Source of the DNA: Limisphaerales bacterium
GTDB lineage: Bacteria; Verrucomicrobiota; Verrucomicrobiia; Limisphaerales; JADLHS01
Direction of reading: 5' to 3'
Length of the DNA stretch: 35,408 bases
Assembly (NCBI GenBank): GCA_020848635.1
Contig: JADLHS010000527.1
Location: forward strand, 1-35,408
Within the stretch, counting starts at the first letter, position 1, and each line of letters opens with the position of its first letter. The position numbers were made by a program, and so were the translations under genes. Below, piece by piece: positions 15,775 through 23,854 of this stretch. Under the pieces are notes generated by a model. It was not told the origin of the DNA and made no database searches. It was given only the letters and a program-made list of their open reading frames with translations.

Positions 15775-16101
15775 AACCACAAGGAGACTAATCAGTCGCC
15801 CAAAGACTTCAAGCCCTTCTTCAATTGTTGCGCCCGCCTGACCGAAGCCAGCGCCTGCCACTGTAAGCCACCACCCCCGCAACCACCGGAGTCCACGCCG
15901 GAATTTCCCTTGGAACGCGCCGCCAACTTTGGGACACGCTGTCCGGGGAAACGCCGTCCGCCAACGCATCACCAACGATTTCCTCCCGGCATGGTGATGC
16001 CCGTGGAATTCCAAACCGTGGTACAGCCATTGCTAAAACTGCCACGGGCGGGCTGTGATATTTGGACTACTACAGAGCGCTCAAAAAGGAGTGACGTTGT
16101 T
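15775..16101. other. gene-free stretch between tRNA-Val and a small secreted gene
   Basis: No gene with a plausible start and family feature is visible here. An in-frame open stretch from 15910 leads into the secreted gene downstream, but that gene has a good ribosome-binding site and start at its end, so this part is best read as its 5' region and promoter. The upstream half must hold the promoter for the tRNA. Confidence 0.4.
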
Positions 16102-16596
16102 GTGAACCAAATTAAACCGGTCATACCCGCAAAGGGGAATGACCCACACCGGATGGGGAGCCTGCCTCGAATCCTTGTTTGCGTTGCGCTGGCAATGCTG
16201 ATCAGTTCGATCCCGTGCCGCTCCGAAATATTGTCCACCCCGACCAAACTCTCCCTGATCCCGCTGCCCGCACCGACGGCAACCACCACCAATACCGACC
16301 ATTTCGCGCTGGCCTTCGAACCGCAATCAAACACCCTGCCAGCCACCGCCGGGACAGGCGATGCCACGCGCCGGATCCTCGCGGCGGCGGCCTGCTTGAA
16401 CAAACACTCAACGGCGGCGAGCGGGCTGCTCGCCAGTATCTTCAGCGCCCAAGAGGGCGACCGCGGGTTTCGCATCGCCAATCTTCAAGCGGGCTACGGG
16501 ATGGTCTGCATGGACCCGGTCTTTACTCGGGGCCGCAACGGCACGGCCATGGAGGAACCGTCCTTCTTCTTCCTGAAAACTTCACTGAAGTTCTGA
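16102..16596 (+). CDS. small secreted protein of unknown function
   Basis: The GTG at 16102 is preceded by AAAAGGAGTG (16084-16093), one of the best Shine-Dalgarno sequences in the window, so I prefer it (164 residues); ATG 16153 is the alternative (147 residues). Either way the product has a hydrophobic export signal ending near CRSE. The mature part is Ala/Thr-rich with the segment DRGFRIANLQAGYGMVC and a tail of charged and aromatic residues. Its last 15 bases overlap the 3' end of the opposing lipoprotein gene. I recognise no family. Confidence 0.5.
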   Translation: MNQIKPVIPAKGNDPHRMGSLPRILVCVALAMLISSIPCRSEILSTPTKLSLIPLPAPTATTTNTDHFALAFEPQSNTLPATAGTGDATRRILAAAACLNKHSTAASGLLASIFSAQEGDRGFRIANLQAGYGMVCMDPVFTRGRNGTAMEEPSFFFLKTSLKF

Positions 16597-17085
16597 GGGC
16601 GGCCGGCGGGGCACGGCCGCGGGGGCATTGGTCGTTTCCAACGAGGGCGTAAAATCCTTCAAATCGAGCTTGCCTGCGCTTTCCGACTGCATCCGATTAA
16701 ACCACGACTGACCATAAAAAGTGCTGCGGATGCGGTAATCGAACCCCTTCGATTCAATGATGGCCTTGAGGCGCGTCGCCAGCGCCAGATTGCTCAAATG
16801 CACCGTCACCGCGTGCGTCACCGTGCCAAGGCGGGGCACGGTCACGGTCTGATCGCTCAAGCCGGTCCCGACGTCGAGCCCATTGAGATAAATCCGGTGG
16901 GTTTCGCCGTTGAACTGCATGGCTGATGGGCTTTCATTGCTCAGGCGCAACGTGAACACGGCGGTGGTCTCCAGCACGGTCGCATCTTGAAATTGCACGC
17001 TCACCAAACTCACCGCCGGGCCGTTCGCCCCGCCGCAACCGCCCCACAACCCCGCCGCCGCGACGAGCGCCAAGAATGGCTTCAT
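16582..17085 (-). CDS. lipoprotein with LEA14/WHy-like domain
   Basis: A 167-residue protein from ATG 17085 with a type II signal (MKPFLALVAAAGLWGGCGG; lipobox Cys at about residue 17). The mature part is a beta-sandwich-like sequence: VSLVSVQFQDATVLETTAVF, then LRLSNESPSAMQFNG, then LNGLDVGTGLSD. This is the pattern of LEA14/Water-stress-and-hypersensitive-response domains in bacterial lipoproteins. It is probably attached to a membrane, with a protective or structural role. It lies 62 bp downstream of a NusG paralogue on the same strand, so the two are likely co-transcribed. The LEA assignment comes from strand pattern only. Confidence 0.7.
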   Translation of the reverse strand: MKPFLALVAAAGLWGGCGGANGPAVSLVSVQFQDATVLETTAVFTLRLSNESPSAMQFNGETHRIYLNGLDVGTGLSDQTVTVPRLGTVTHAVTVHLSNLALATRLKAIIESKGFDYRIRSTFYGQSWFNRMQSESAGKLDLKDFTPSLETTNAPAAVPRRPPSELQ

Positions 17086-17147
17086 GACCCATAGTAAAGG
17101 CCGAAGCGCCGGGCGGGTCAAACCTCGTGTATCTGGTTCGGCGGCGA

Positions 17148-17636
17148 TCAAATCAATTCCAACTGGTCGGCGGCAATCTTCACCGCCGCGGCCTGGTTGA
17201 TGAAATCCAGCCGCAACAGCACAGTCGTCATGCCTTGCCGTTTCTCCACCCACCCTTCCACCCCCTGCAACGGCCCGCTCCGGATACGCACCTTTGTCCC
17301 TTCCCCAATGGTCGGGGCGAGCCGCACCTCCAATTTCGAGTCCAACGCCGCAAGAATTTCCTGCAACTGCCGCGCGAAAGTCTCCTGATCGAAGACTTCC
17401 AACAGATTGGCGACGTTGTCGTTCTGGCGGACACTCGAAAAGTGCTCCTTTTCGAGTTGCAGGAAGACATAGCCGGGGAATAGCGGTTTGCGAAACACCA
17501 CGGTCTTGCCGCGATACTTGTGCGCCGAGTCGTAACACGGCAGCGTCACCGCCAAGCCCTGGCGCTCGCAATGTTCAACCAGTTTCTTTTCCCGGCGCGG
17601 CCGGGTGTGAGCCACCACCCAAAGTAATTCTGACAC
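17148..17636 (-). CDS. specialised NusG paralogue (RfaH/UpxY/LoaP type)
   Basis: A 162-residue NusG-family protein. The NGN domain is visible in WVVAHTRPRREKKLVEHCE and in RKPLFPGYVFLQLE, and the C-terminal KOW motif in GTKVRIRSGPLQGVEG. Housekeeping nusG normally lies with secE and rplK, so this orphan is more like RfaH, UpxY or LoaP, which bind RNA polymerase and let it read through terminators in selected long operons. GTG 17636 is preferred; a TTG at 17672 would add 12 unlikely residues. The only gene directly after it is a small lipoprotein. Its target operon is unknown. Confidence 0.85.
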   Translation of the reverse strand: MSELLWVVAHTRPRREKKLVEHCERQGLAVTLPCYDSAHKYRGKTVVFRKPLFPGYVFLQLEKEHFSSVRQNDNVANLLEVFDQETFARQLQEILAALDSKLEVRLAPTIGEGTKVRIRSGPLQGVEGWVEKRQGMTTVLLRLDFINQAAAVKIAADQLELI

Positions 17637-18002
17637 GCGCCGGAGAATTCGGCAGCCGCGCCGTGAAGTCAATCCGAAGCTGGGCGGACAAAAGCCGCCC
17701 GGATCGCCGACCGGCAGGCGGAGGTTTGGCTGCGACCGGCCGACCGGGTGAAGTTTTCAGCATCCATTTTGGGTCACCGCTCCCTCCCGGGCTTTCACTT
17801 GAGCGTGCCTTTTCGCCACCGATACAACCGGTTGTTCAAATCACTCGCCGTGCCCATCCCCAACCGTGCCGCAAGCCAAGGCGTCAGTGGTGACGTACGA
17901 TGGCAGTGCGGCCAAAAATGAGGAACCCCTTGGAAACTCTGAAAACGGCCAGGCGCGTCGCAAGCGTACGATCAGAGCGCGGCTACTCGGCCACACAATA
18001 CG
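17637..18002. other. leader of the NusG gene and a decayed repeat-containing stretch
   Basis: The first part is the 5' region of the minus-strand NusG gene and has a 6-bp hairpin (GGGCGG/CCGCCC, 17682-17700). From about 17896 on, short similar units beginning TACGA(T/C) recur at 17896, 17967, 17999, 18033 and 18056. They translate as YDGSAAK, YDQSAAT, YDASPVK and YDAKSAK in three different frames. This suggests a repeat-containing reading frame that has since drifted through frameshifts. No intact gene is supported. Confidence 0.35.
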
Positions 18003-18158
18003 ATGCCAGTCCGGTCAAAACTGCAAAAGGCCTACGACGCCAAATCGGCCAAAAGTACGACGCCAAAAAAATCCGTAACAGACACTCCACTCACCCATTT
18101 CATTTATTTGCCGTTTGATAAACCCGCGCCCGGCGATACATATTATTGCCATTTATAG
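18003..18158 (+). pseudogene. possible 3' end of a decayed Lys/Ala-repeat gene
   Basis: ATG 18003 opens a 51-codon frame to TAG 18158. Its product begins with basic, repeat-like sequence (KLQKAYDAKSAKSTT) and continues with a protein-like tail (THFIYLPFDKPAPGDTYY). There is no Shine-Dalgarno sequence. The frame is open upstream to about 17938, and related repeat units upstream lie in other frames. I read it as the remaining end of a degraded gene rather than a complete small protein; chance is still possible. The remainder to 18247 is more AT-rich with no gene seen. Confidence 0.25.
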
Positions 18159-18247
18159 CTGAGAAGCTGCGCCAGCGCAAAAAATGGCGGCAACATTGTC
18201 GCTTTGGTTGGCGCGTGTCGTTCATATTGAAAGGATCCGCGTGAGGC

Positions 18248-18970
18248 TTACCTGTCAAGTTTGGACCATTCAATCTTTTCCATTTTATCGCCCATTTCCA
18301 ATCGCCTTCTGGTTGCGACGAAATTGGTCAACGAAGGAAAACCACTAACTGCATCTAGACAACGATAACTTACTGACGTTGAATACAACGTGATCTTTCT
18401 AAGATGCCGCAAGACGTTTAACCTCTTAAATTCAGGATCTCCAAAATGCGCAGCTCCAGCAATGGACAACTCTTCTAATCGTACGAGGTTCGTCAGTGCA
18501 ACGTAGTCTTCAACTGAAGGTTCGGCTCGATTCAGACTCAGAACCTTCAGATTTGTCAATTCGCACATACTCGCAAACATTTCGCCCGGTATTAGCTCAC
18601 AACAACCTATCTCCAATTTCTCCAGTCGCGGCAGTTTTCGCAGGCAATCAAAACCGCTCTTCGAAAGAAACGGGTTGCCTCTTTTGGTGAACCAGACCGT
18701 CACATCGGTTACAGTTGGGCACGTTGCAATGAGGGCAAGGTTGCTGTCGATGTTTAGTTTTTGGGGTAGCGCAATGCGAATGAGGTCGCCATGCTGATCA
18801 AAGCCAAAATGATTTGGAGATGGAGATTCAATCAATCTCAAGATAGGTGCGTTCCTTTCTGTCCTTGCCACTTCCTTTGAAGCGATCTCATCAGCCGCCG
18901 TTGAAAGGACTGCATAAGTCAGGACAGGGATTACAATAAAAGCCAATAGAGAATTGAAACGCTTGATCAT
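18248..18970 (-). CDS. secreted leucine-rich-repeat protein
   Basis: A 240-residue protein with a signal peptide (residues 4-26). After an N-terminal region come four or five leucine-rich repeats from about residue 108: LRKLPRLEKLEIGCCEL, MCELTNLKVLSLNRAEP, LTNLVRLEELSIAGAAHF and LNVLRHLRKITLYSTS. These are typical protein-binding LRRs. Base composition is visibly less GC-rich than its neighbours, suggesting acquisition. It lies 139 bp downstream of the RHS stub on the same strand, the usual place of an immunity gene after a polymorphic-toxin tip, but LRR proteins have many other roles. The LRR call is good; the role is unknown. Confidence 0.78.
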   Translation of the reverse strand: MIKRFNSLLAFIVIPVLTYAVLSTAADEIASKEVARTERNAPILRLIESPSPNHFGFDQHGDLIRIALPQKLNIDSNLALIATCPTVTDVTVWFTKRGNPFLSKSGFDCLRKLPRLEKLEIGCCELIPGEMFASMCELTNLKVLSLNRAEPSVEDYVALTNLVRLEELSIAGAAHFGDPEFKRLNVLRHLRKITLYSTSVSYRCLDAVSGFPSLTNFVATRRRLEMGDKMEKIEWSKLDR

Positions 18971-19109
18971 TTGTTACTGACCTTTTCCGGTTGCAGACAA
19001 TTCTACATTAACGCACCCCTTGATCTTGCACGGGCAATCGCAAGAGTAGTTTATGGATGCGTTCACTGTCCCCACGTCCTCCATCGGGCCATCTTTCCGC
19101 GTCACTCCC

Positions 19110-19685
19110 CTAATACCCAAGGTTACCCCCCGTCGCCATTGAATTGCATTTTGTCGCTCCAAGCTTGCAAGTTACGCTCCACTCTTTTCCATTATCATGA
19201 TCTGGTGACGAATTGCGAACGCCTGACGGGGCGGTCTTGTTCCCGTTGCACGTGAACTCGGCAGTTCGCTTTAACATGTCATCTGTGGTTTCATCAAAGT
19301 GCGTAAAGAAATTAAATACGACGCTGATTTCATCAGCATTGCAGTAGTTCTTATCTGCGACTGCTACGCTTACGTCCGCATGATTTTGACCCGCATCAAA
19401 CCGGAAGCCTCCGCCAAAAGATTTCTTGCCTCCCGAGGAATTGACACATTTCCCGAACCTATCCCAATGATCTATGGCATCGTTCCGTGCAAAGCCATAA
19501 AGATTCTTTCCACCCCTCTCTTCAATCGGATCGCGGCTAAGCCACCTCCCCGTGCTGGCATTGTAATACCGATACCCGTAGTAAAGCAGATCCGTCTCGT
19601 CATCCTGATATTTGGTGGAGAACCGGAAGGGGTTGGCCTTGGCCATGGGGCCGGTGGCACGGAGGAGTTCCCCTGTGCGACCAAG
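19110..19685 (-). pseudogene. 3' stub of an RHS-repeat protein with variable tip
   Basis: The frame opens immediately after the IS stop codon and reads GRTGELLRATG, then YGYRYYNASTGRWLSRDPIEE and LYGFARNDAIDHWDRFG, the hallmark end of the RHS core. A 120-residue non-conserved tip follows, with Cys/His/Asp residues (for example RFDAGQNHADVSV and NSSPDHDNGKEWSV), as in polymorphic toxins. The whole N-terminal shell-forming part is missing, replaced by an IS remnant. ATG 19646 could in principle start a 178-residue fragment. No known toxin motif is recognised in the tip. Composition is less GC-rich than the flanks. Confidence 0.82.
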
Positions 19686-20022
19686 TTAATTGTGAGACCA
19701 GATTTTGGATAAAGTGGGTGACACATTTGGTTTCTGGTATTGCCGGACGGTAATCAGGCCCTAGCAGCGGAGCCAGGCTTCCACCGTGACGCGCCACAAC
19801 GTGGCGGGTCTGGGGTGATGGCCGTTCGTCGTTTTTACGAGCATCGCTCCGAACCGTTGGAGCAGCAACCGGAAAATGGTTTGGCGCTGGCGTTTGGTCC
19901 AGCCGCGGCGTTTGGCGGCGTCGTAGAAGACGGCGCAGGCGGTGCGGCCGTTGAGGCAGCGCCGGCCATCGGCAGCCGGGGGTGTTTCCTTCGCCCATTG
20001 TCCCGCCGGCATTCCGCTGCCC
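19686..20022 (-). mobile_element. truncated IS transposase (integrase-core type), with amber stop
   Basis: The minus frame from about 20022 reads LNGRTACAVFYDAAKRRGW, TKRQRQTIFRLLLQRFG and TLWRVTVEAWLRC. This resembles the end of an rve/DDE-type transposase (IS481/IS3-like 'LNGRTPxxVf' ending). At 19763-19761 a TAG interrupts it; the frame continues as GLITVRQYQKPN and closes with TAA at 19688-19686, which is exactly where the RHS homology begins. The catalytic part of the transposase is absent, so the element is dead. The IS family is inferred from memory of similar sequences; a terminal inverted repeat cannot be confirmed with one end missing. Confidence 0.68.
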
Positions 20023-21204
20023 TTACCGGCGGGTGGGAGGAGGGCGCATCTGGCCGAGCGGCAGCAGTAAACCCGCCGTGACTTCCGTCATGCCGCGGGC
20101 GTAGTTGACGGGGTCGCGTACGGTAAAGCGCCGGATCCGGCGCGCTTCCGGAGCTGGACCGTAGGTCACGACGGCGGCATCCGTGATGCGCACCGTTACC
20201 GGTTCAAACTCAAACAGTTCGTTCCGCAGACTTGGGTTTGCGGCGCGGCCCGACGGGCGGGGTTTGGCCACGTAGCGTCGGTCCTCGCACACCAGGTCAC
20301 GGCCGGCAAGCGCGCTGAAGACCGCTGTACACCAGAGATTGCGCGTCCCGGCCAGGAGCCGCGCGCGCCGCACATCGTCCACCGGCTGCGTGAGAAAACC
20401 GCAGGGCTCGGCGCTTTCCTTTTCGAGAGCGTAGATAAAGTATTGCAGGAGTTGGGGCGACGCGGCGTGAAGCAAATCGTCGTGTTTCCCCCGCCAGAAG
20501 GAGGCGTGACCGGCATTCTGCCACGCGCCACCATCGAAGCACGGCACCCAGTAGAGGGGCAGCCCGGAACGCATCAAGCCGACGTAGGCGTGTGGATCAA
20601 GGGCAACATTCCATTCGCGAAAGTCCGCTTGGGACGCCTCGCCAATGAAGGCCAGGACGCAGCCGACCTTCCGGCGGAACAACTCCGGTTCCCGGTTGAA
20701 AGCCGCCACCAAGTCGCGGACGCTGCCCACCGTGATGATCGTCACCGGGTTGGTGGCCCGGCGCAAGGTGTCCAGGATCGCCGCAACGCCCGCCTGAAAC
20801 GGTTCCGCTTGATCCAGTCCGGGATCGTGCGGAGCGTGCAACTTGGCGCCGAGGCCGCCGAAGGCCGGCACGTTCCGGCCCGTCATCCGGTTGAGCTGGG
20901 CCACGGCTCCGTGTCCGGGTCGCTTCAATTGCTCGTCCCCCTGGTCGAGAATGACACAGCGGATATCGAACTCCGGGAGAGCGAACACTGTGGCGAGATC
21001 GAAGTGATCGTCCGGGTCATCGTAGGGATGGAACAGGTCCGTGCAGTAAATCAGCGGGATGCACGGTGGCGGCGCCGGGGGTTCGGCCAGGGCGCGGGCG
21101 ACGAGGCAAACCCACAACCCCAACAGCCGGATCACGCCAACCACGCCGCGGGCGCGGCGGCGGCCAAGGGAAGGACTCGTTTGCAGGAAAGCCGGCAGAT
21201 ACAT
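20023..21204 (-). CDS. secreted nucleoside-hydrolase-like protein
   Basis: A 393-residue protein with a basic N-terminus and signal segment (about 23-40, ending ALAEP). The domain opens with IPLIYCTDLFHPYDDPDDHFD, a variant of the DxDPGxDD calcium/ribose-binding motif of inosine-uridine nucleoside hydrolases. It then shows the family pattern of a GHGAVAQLNR helix and NPVTIITVGSVRDLVAA, equivalent to the 'itlva.GplTNla' segment. The metal motif is atypical, so the substrate may not be a nucleoside. It is transcribed divergently from cstA. The stop lies right beside the IS remnant, but the C-terminus looks complete. Confidence 0.7.
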   Translation of the reverse strand: MYLPAFLQTSPSLGRRRARGVVGVIRLLGLWVCLVARALAEPPAPPPCIPLIYCTDLFHPYDDPDDHFDLATVFALPEFDIRCVILDQGDEQLKRPGHGAVAQLNRMTGRNVPAFGGLGAKLHAPHDPGLDQAEPFQAGVAAILDTLRRATNPVTIITVGSVRDLVAAFNREPELFRRKVGCVLAFIGEASQADFREWNVALDPHAYVGLMRSGLPLYWVPCFDGGAWQNAGHASFWRGKHDDLLHAASPQLLQYFIYALEKESAEPCGFLTQPVDDVRRARLLAGTRNLWCTAVFSALAGRDLVCEDRRYVAKPRPSGRAANPSLRNELFEFEPVTVRITDAAVVTYGPAPEARRIRRFTVRDPVNYARGMTEVTAGLLLPLGQMRPPPTRR

Positions 21205-21540
21205 GGGGGTTTCTGGTTTTCAGCGTGGTCCGCCACCGCTTGGTGGCTCCGGGGAGACGCCGCTTGTCATAGTTGCGATCGTCCCTCGCAACCGTTGGCA
21301 CCGCAAGTGGTAAATCGTTCGACGGCGCCATTCGATTGGAAAGCGGTTCTTGCATTGGTCAATCTACAAACCCCGCGTCAAGGCTCGACCATCCGATGGT
21401 TCGTTGCATCGGCCCTTCCGCTCGTCGCTACCCGGCATTATGGAAAAACCTGCGCAACCCATGGAGCGAAGGCAATCCGAAGTCCCTTTGCTGCAAAAGA
21501 CCGGCTTGGACTACCACCCAGGCTTCCCTATGCTGACTCC
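21205..21540. promoter_or_regulatory. divergent promoter region between nucleoside-hydrolase-like gene and cstA
   Basis: This 336-bp spacer separates divergent genes and must hold both promoters. A short hairpin, CCACC-GCTT-GGTGG, lies at 21233-21246. The frame of cstA is open far upstream on the plus strand, but that translation has no membrane character and overlaps the divergent gene. I see no clear -35/-10 pair and no operator-like palindrome. Confidence 0.4.
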
Positions 21541-23853
21541 ATGAAGAAGTTCATCGCGAACGCCGTCTGGCTGCTCGTCGCCCTGCTGGGTGCGTGGGCC
21601 TACGGCACCCTCGCGTGGCATCGCGGCGAACGCCTCAACTCGGTCTTCATTCTCGTCGCCGCGCTTTGCACGTACGTCATCGGCTACCGCTTCTATTCGA
21701 AATGGATCGCCGCGCATGTGCTCATGCTCAACGACCGCCGCGCCACTCCCTGCGAGGTGCACGATGACGGCAAGGATTTCGTAAAGACCAACAAGTGGAT
21801 CGTCTTCGGCCATCACTTTGCGGCCATCTCCGGCCCGGGCCCGCTCGTCGGACCAGTGCTGGCGGCACAATTCGGGTATTTGCCCGGGACGCTCTGGATT
21901 CTCATCGGCGTGGTCCTGGGCGGGGCCGTGCAGGATTTTGTGATCCTGTTCGCCTCGATGCGCCGCAACGGGAAATCACTCGGGCAAATGGTGAAGGAGG
22001 AATTGAACACGGCTGCGGGTTCGATCGCCCTCGTGGCCATTCTCGCGATCATGATCATTTTGCTCGCGGTGCTCGCGCTCGTCGTCGTCAAAGCGCTGGC
22101 GGAGAGTCCGTGGGGGGTGTTCACCGTGAGCGCAACGATTCCCATCGCCATGTTCATGGGCGGTTACATGCGCTTCTGGCGCGTGGGCAAAGTTCTGGAA
22201 GCCTCGGCCATCGGCGTGGGGCTGCTGTTGCTCGCGGTCTGGGGCGGGAAGCTGGTGTATGAGAGCCCGCAGTGGGCAACGGCGTTCGGTTTGAAGGACA
22301 TCACCCTGGCGTGGGCAATCATATTTTACGGCCTCGCGGCCAGCGTGCTGCCGGTATGGCTGCTGCTCGCGCCGCGCGATTATCTCAGCACATTCATGAA
22401 GTTGGGCACGATCTTCGCGCTGGCGGTGGGAATTTTTCTCGTGCTGCCGGACTTGCAGATGCCCGCGTTGACGAAGTTCGTGGACGGCTCGGGCCTGGTC
22501 GTGGCCGGAAAAGTTTTCCCGTTCTGCTTCATCACGATTGCCTGCGGGGCGATTTCGGGTTTTCACACGCTCATCGCCAGCGGCACCACCCCCAAACTCA
22601 TCACCCGGGAAAGCTACGCGCGGCCCATTGGCTACGGCGCGATGTGCCTCGAATCGCTGGTGGCCATCATGGCCATCGTCGCCGCCTGCACGATGGAGCC
22701 GGGCGTGTATTTCGCCATGAACGTGAAGGGCGAAGCCGCGTTGACGGCGGCGAAAGTCACCGCCCTCGGCTACCCGGTGACGGTCGAACACATGCATATG
22801 CTCGCGCAAAACATGGGCGAACACACCTTGTTCGGCCGCACGGGCGGCGCGGCGACGCTGGCGGTCGGTATGGCGCAGATTTTTTCCAAGGCCGTGAGCG
22901 GACGCTGGCTCGATTTGTGGTACCACTTTGCAATCATGTTCGAGGCGCTGTTCATCCTAACCACCCTCGACGCCGGGACACGCGTGGGCCGCTACATCCT
23001 CCAGGACTTTCTCGGCAACCTGTGGAAACCGCTCGGTGACACGAAAGCCGTCGCGCCGAATTTGCTGGCGAGCGGATTGATGGTTGCCGGCTGGGGGACG
23101 TTCCTGATCCAAGGCGTGCGCGATCCGCTGGGCGGAATCAACTCGCTCTGGCCGTTGTTTGGCATCGCGAATCAAATGCTCGCCGCCATCGCCCTGTGTC
23201 TGGCGACGACTATTTTGTTGAAGATGTCGCTCGGCACGCCGCAACGCTCACCGGCCCTTGCCTTCATCACGCTCGTACCTTTGGTGTGGTTGCTGGCGGT
23301 GACGTTCACGGCTGGAGTGCAGAAGATTTGGCACCCCGATCCGCGCATTGGATTTCTGGCCCAATCAAAATCCTTGGAGGAAAAAATCCGCAATCCGGGA
23401 ACGGCGGCGCAGTCGGCGGATCCGAAATGGCTCGCGGAAAAAACCGCGTTGGATCGGACCTGGACGACTCAACAATTTAACAACCGCCTGGATGCTTTCG
23501 TCGCCGGATCGTTTCTGGCCATGGTGTCAGCCATCGTTCTGTTAAGCCTGCGCGAATGGTATCTCTTGCTCGCTCGCCGCAAGCCGGCGGTCTTGCATGA
23601 GAGCGAGCCGGTGTGGCTGCCGGATTACGCGCTGGTGGAGGGCGGGGCGAAGTTTGGCGGCATTGCGGGTACGGCCGCGTTGACGCTGGCATTGGCCAAG
23701 GAGCTTTCCGGCGAAACGCATCTGGAACGCGCCCAGATGACGCAGACCGAGGAATGCCAATGCGATCACCCCACCGCGGCGCCGAAAACGGCTTCAGAGC
23801 TTTACGTCGAGACCACGGAACAACGATTCAACGGCATCCGTCGTTGCTGCTGA
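21541..23853 (+). CDS. cstA: carbon starvation protein CstA (peptide/pyruvate transporter family)
   Basis: A 770-residue polytopic membrane protein. ATG 21541 starts right before the first helix ([13 protein letters not shown]). CstA signatures are plain: [42 protein letters not shown] (written here in parts) with [20 protein letters not shown], and the [14 protein letters not shown] segment. CstA proteins import peptides or pyruvate under carbon limitation. The chain is longer than the E. coli protein (about 700 residues) and ends in a hydrophilic tail with Cys/His pairs (ECQCDH and a terminal CC). One base separates its stop from the esterase start, so the two should be co-transcribed. Confidence 0.93.
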   Translation: MKKFIANAVWLLVALLGAWAYGTLAWHRGERLNSVFILVAALCTYVIGYRFYSKWIAAHVLMLNDRRATPCEVHDDGKDFVKTNKWIVFGHHFAAISGPGPLVGPVLAAQFGYLPGTLWILIGVVLGGAVQDFVILFASMRRNGKSLGQMVKEELNTAAGSIALVAILAIMIILLAVLALVVVKALAESPWGVFTVSATIPIAMFMGGYMRFWRVGKVLEASAIGVGLLLLAVWGGKLVYESPQWATAFGLKDITLAWAIIFYGLAASVLPVWLLLAPRDYLSTFMKLGTIFALAVGIFLVLPDLQMPALTKFVDGSGLVVAGKVFPFCFITIACGAISGFHTLIASGTTPKLITRESYARPIGYGAMCLESLVAIMAIVAACTMEPGVYFAMNVKGEAALTAAKVTALGYPVTVEHMHMLAQNMGEHTLFGRTGGAATLAVGMAQIFSKAVSGRWLDLWYHFAIMFEALFILTTLDAGTRVGRYILQDFLGNLWKPLGDTKAVAPNLLASGLMVAGWGTFLIQGVRDPLGGINSLWPLFGIANQMLAAIALCLATTILLKMSLGTPQRSPALAFITLVPLVWLLAVTFTAGVQKIWHPDPRIGFLAQSKSLEEKIRNPGTAAQSADPKWLAEKTALDRTWTTQQFNNRLDAFVAGSFLAMVSAIVLLSLREWYLLLARRKPAVLHESEPVWLPDYALVEGGAKFGGIAGTAALTLALAKELSGETHLERAQMTQTEECQCDHPTAAPKTASELYVETTEQRFNGIRRCC

Positions 23854-23854
23854 C

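Noticed and set aside
17294-17893. 199-codon plus-strand open frame opposite the NusG paralogue
   Set aside because: Arg/Ser/Pro-rich shadow of the minus-strand gene with no motif.
20443-21540. A long upstream extension of the cstA frame
   Set aside because: It overlaps the divergent nucleoside-hydrolase-like gene and has no membrane segments. ATG 21541 begins exactly at the CstA N-terminus.
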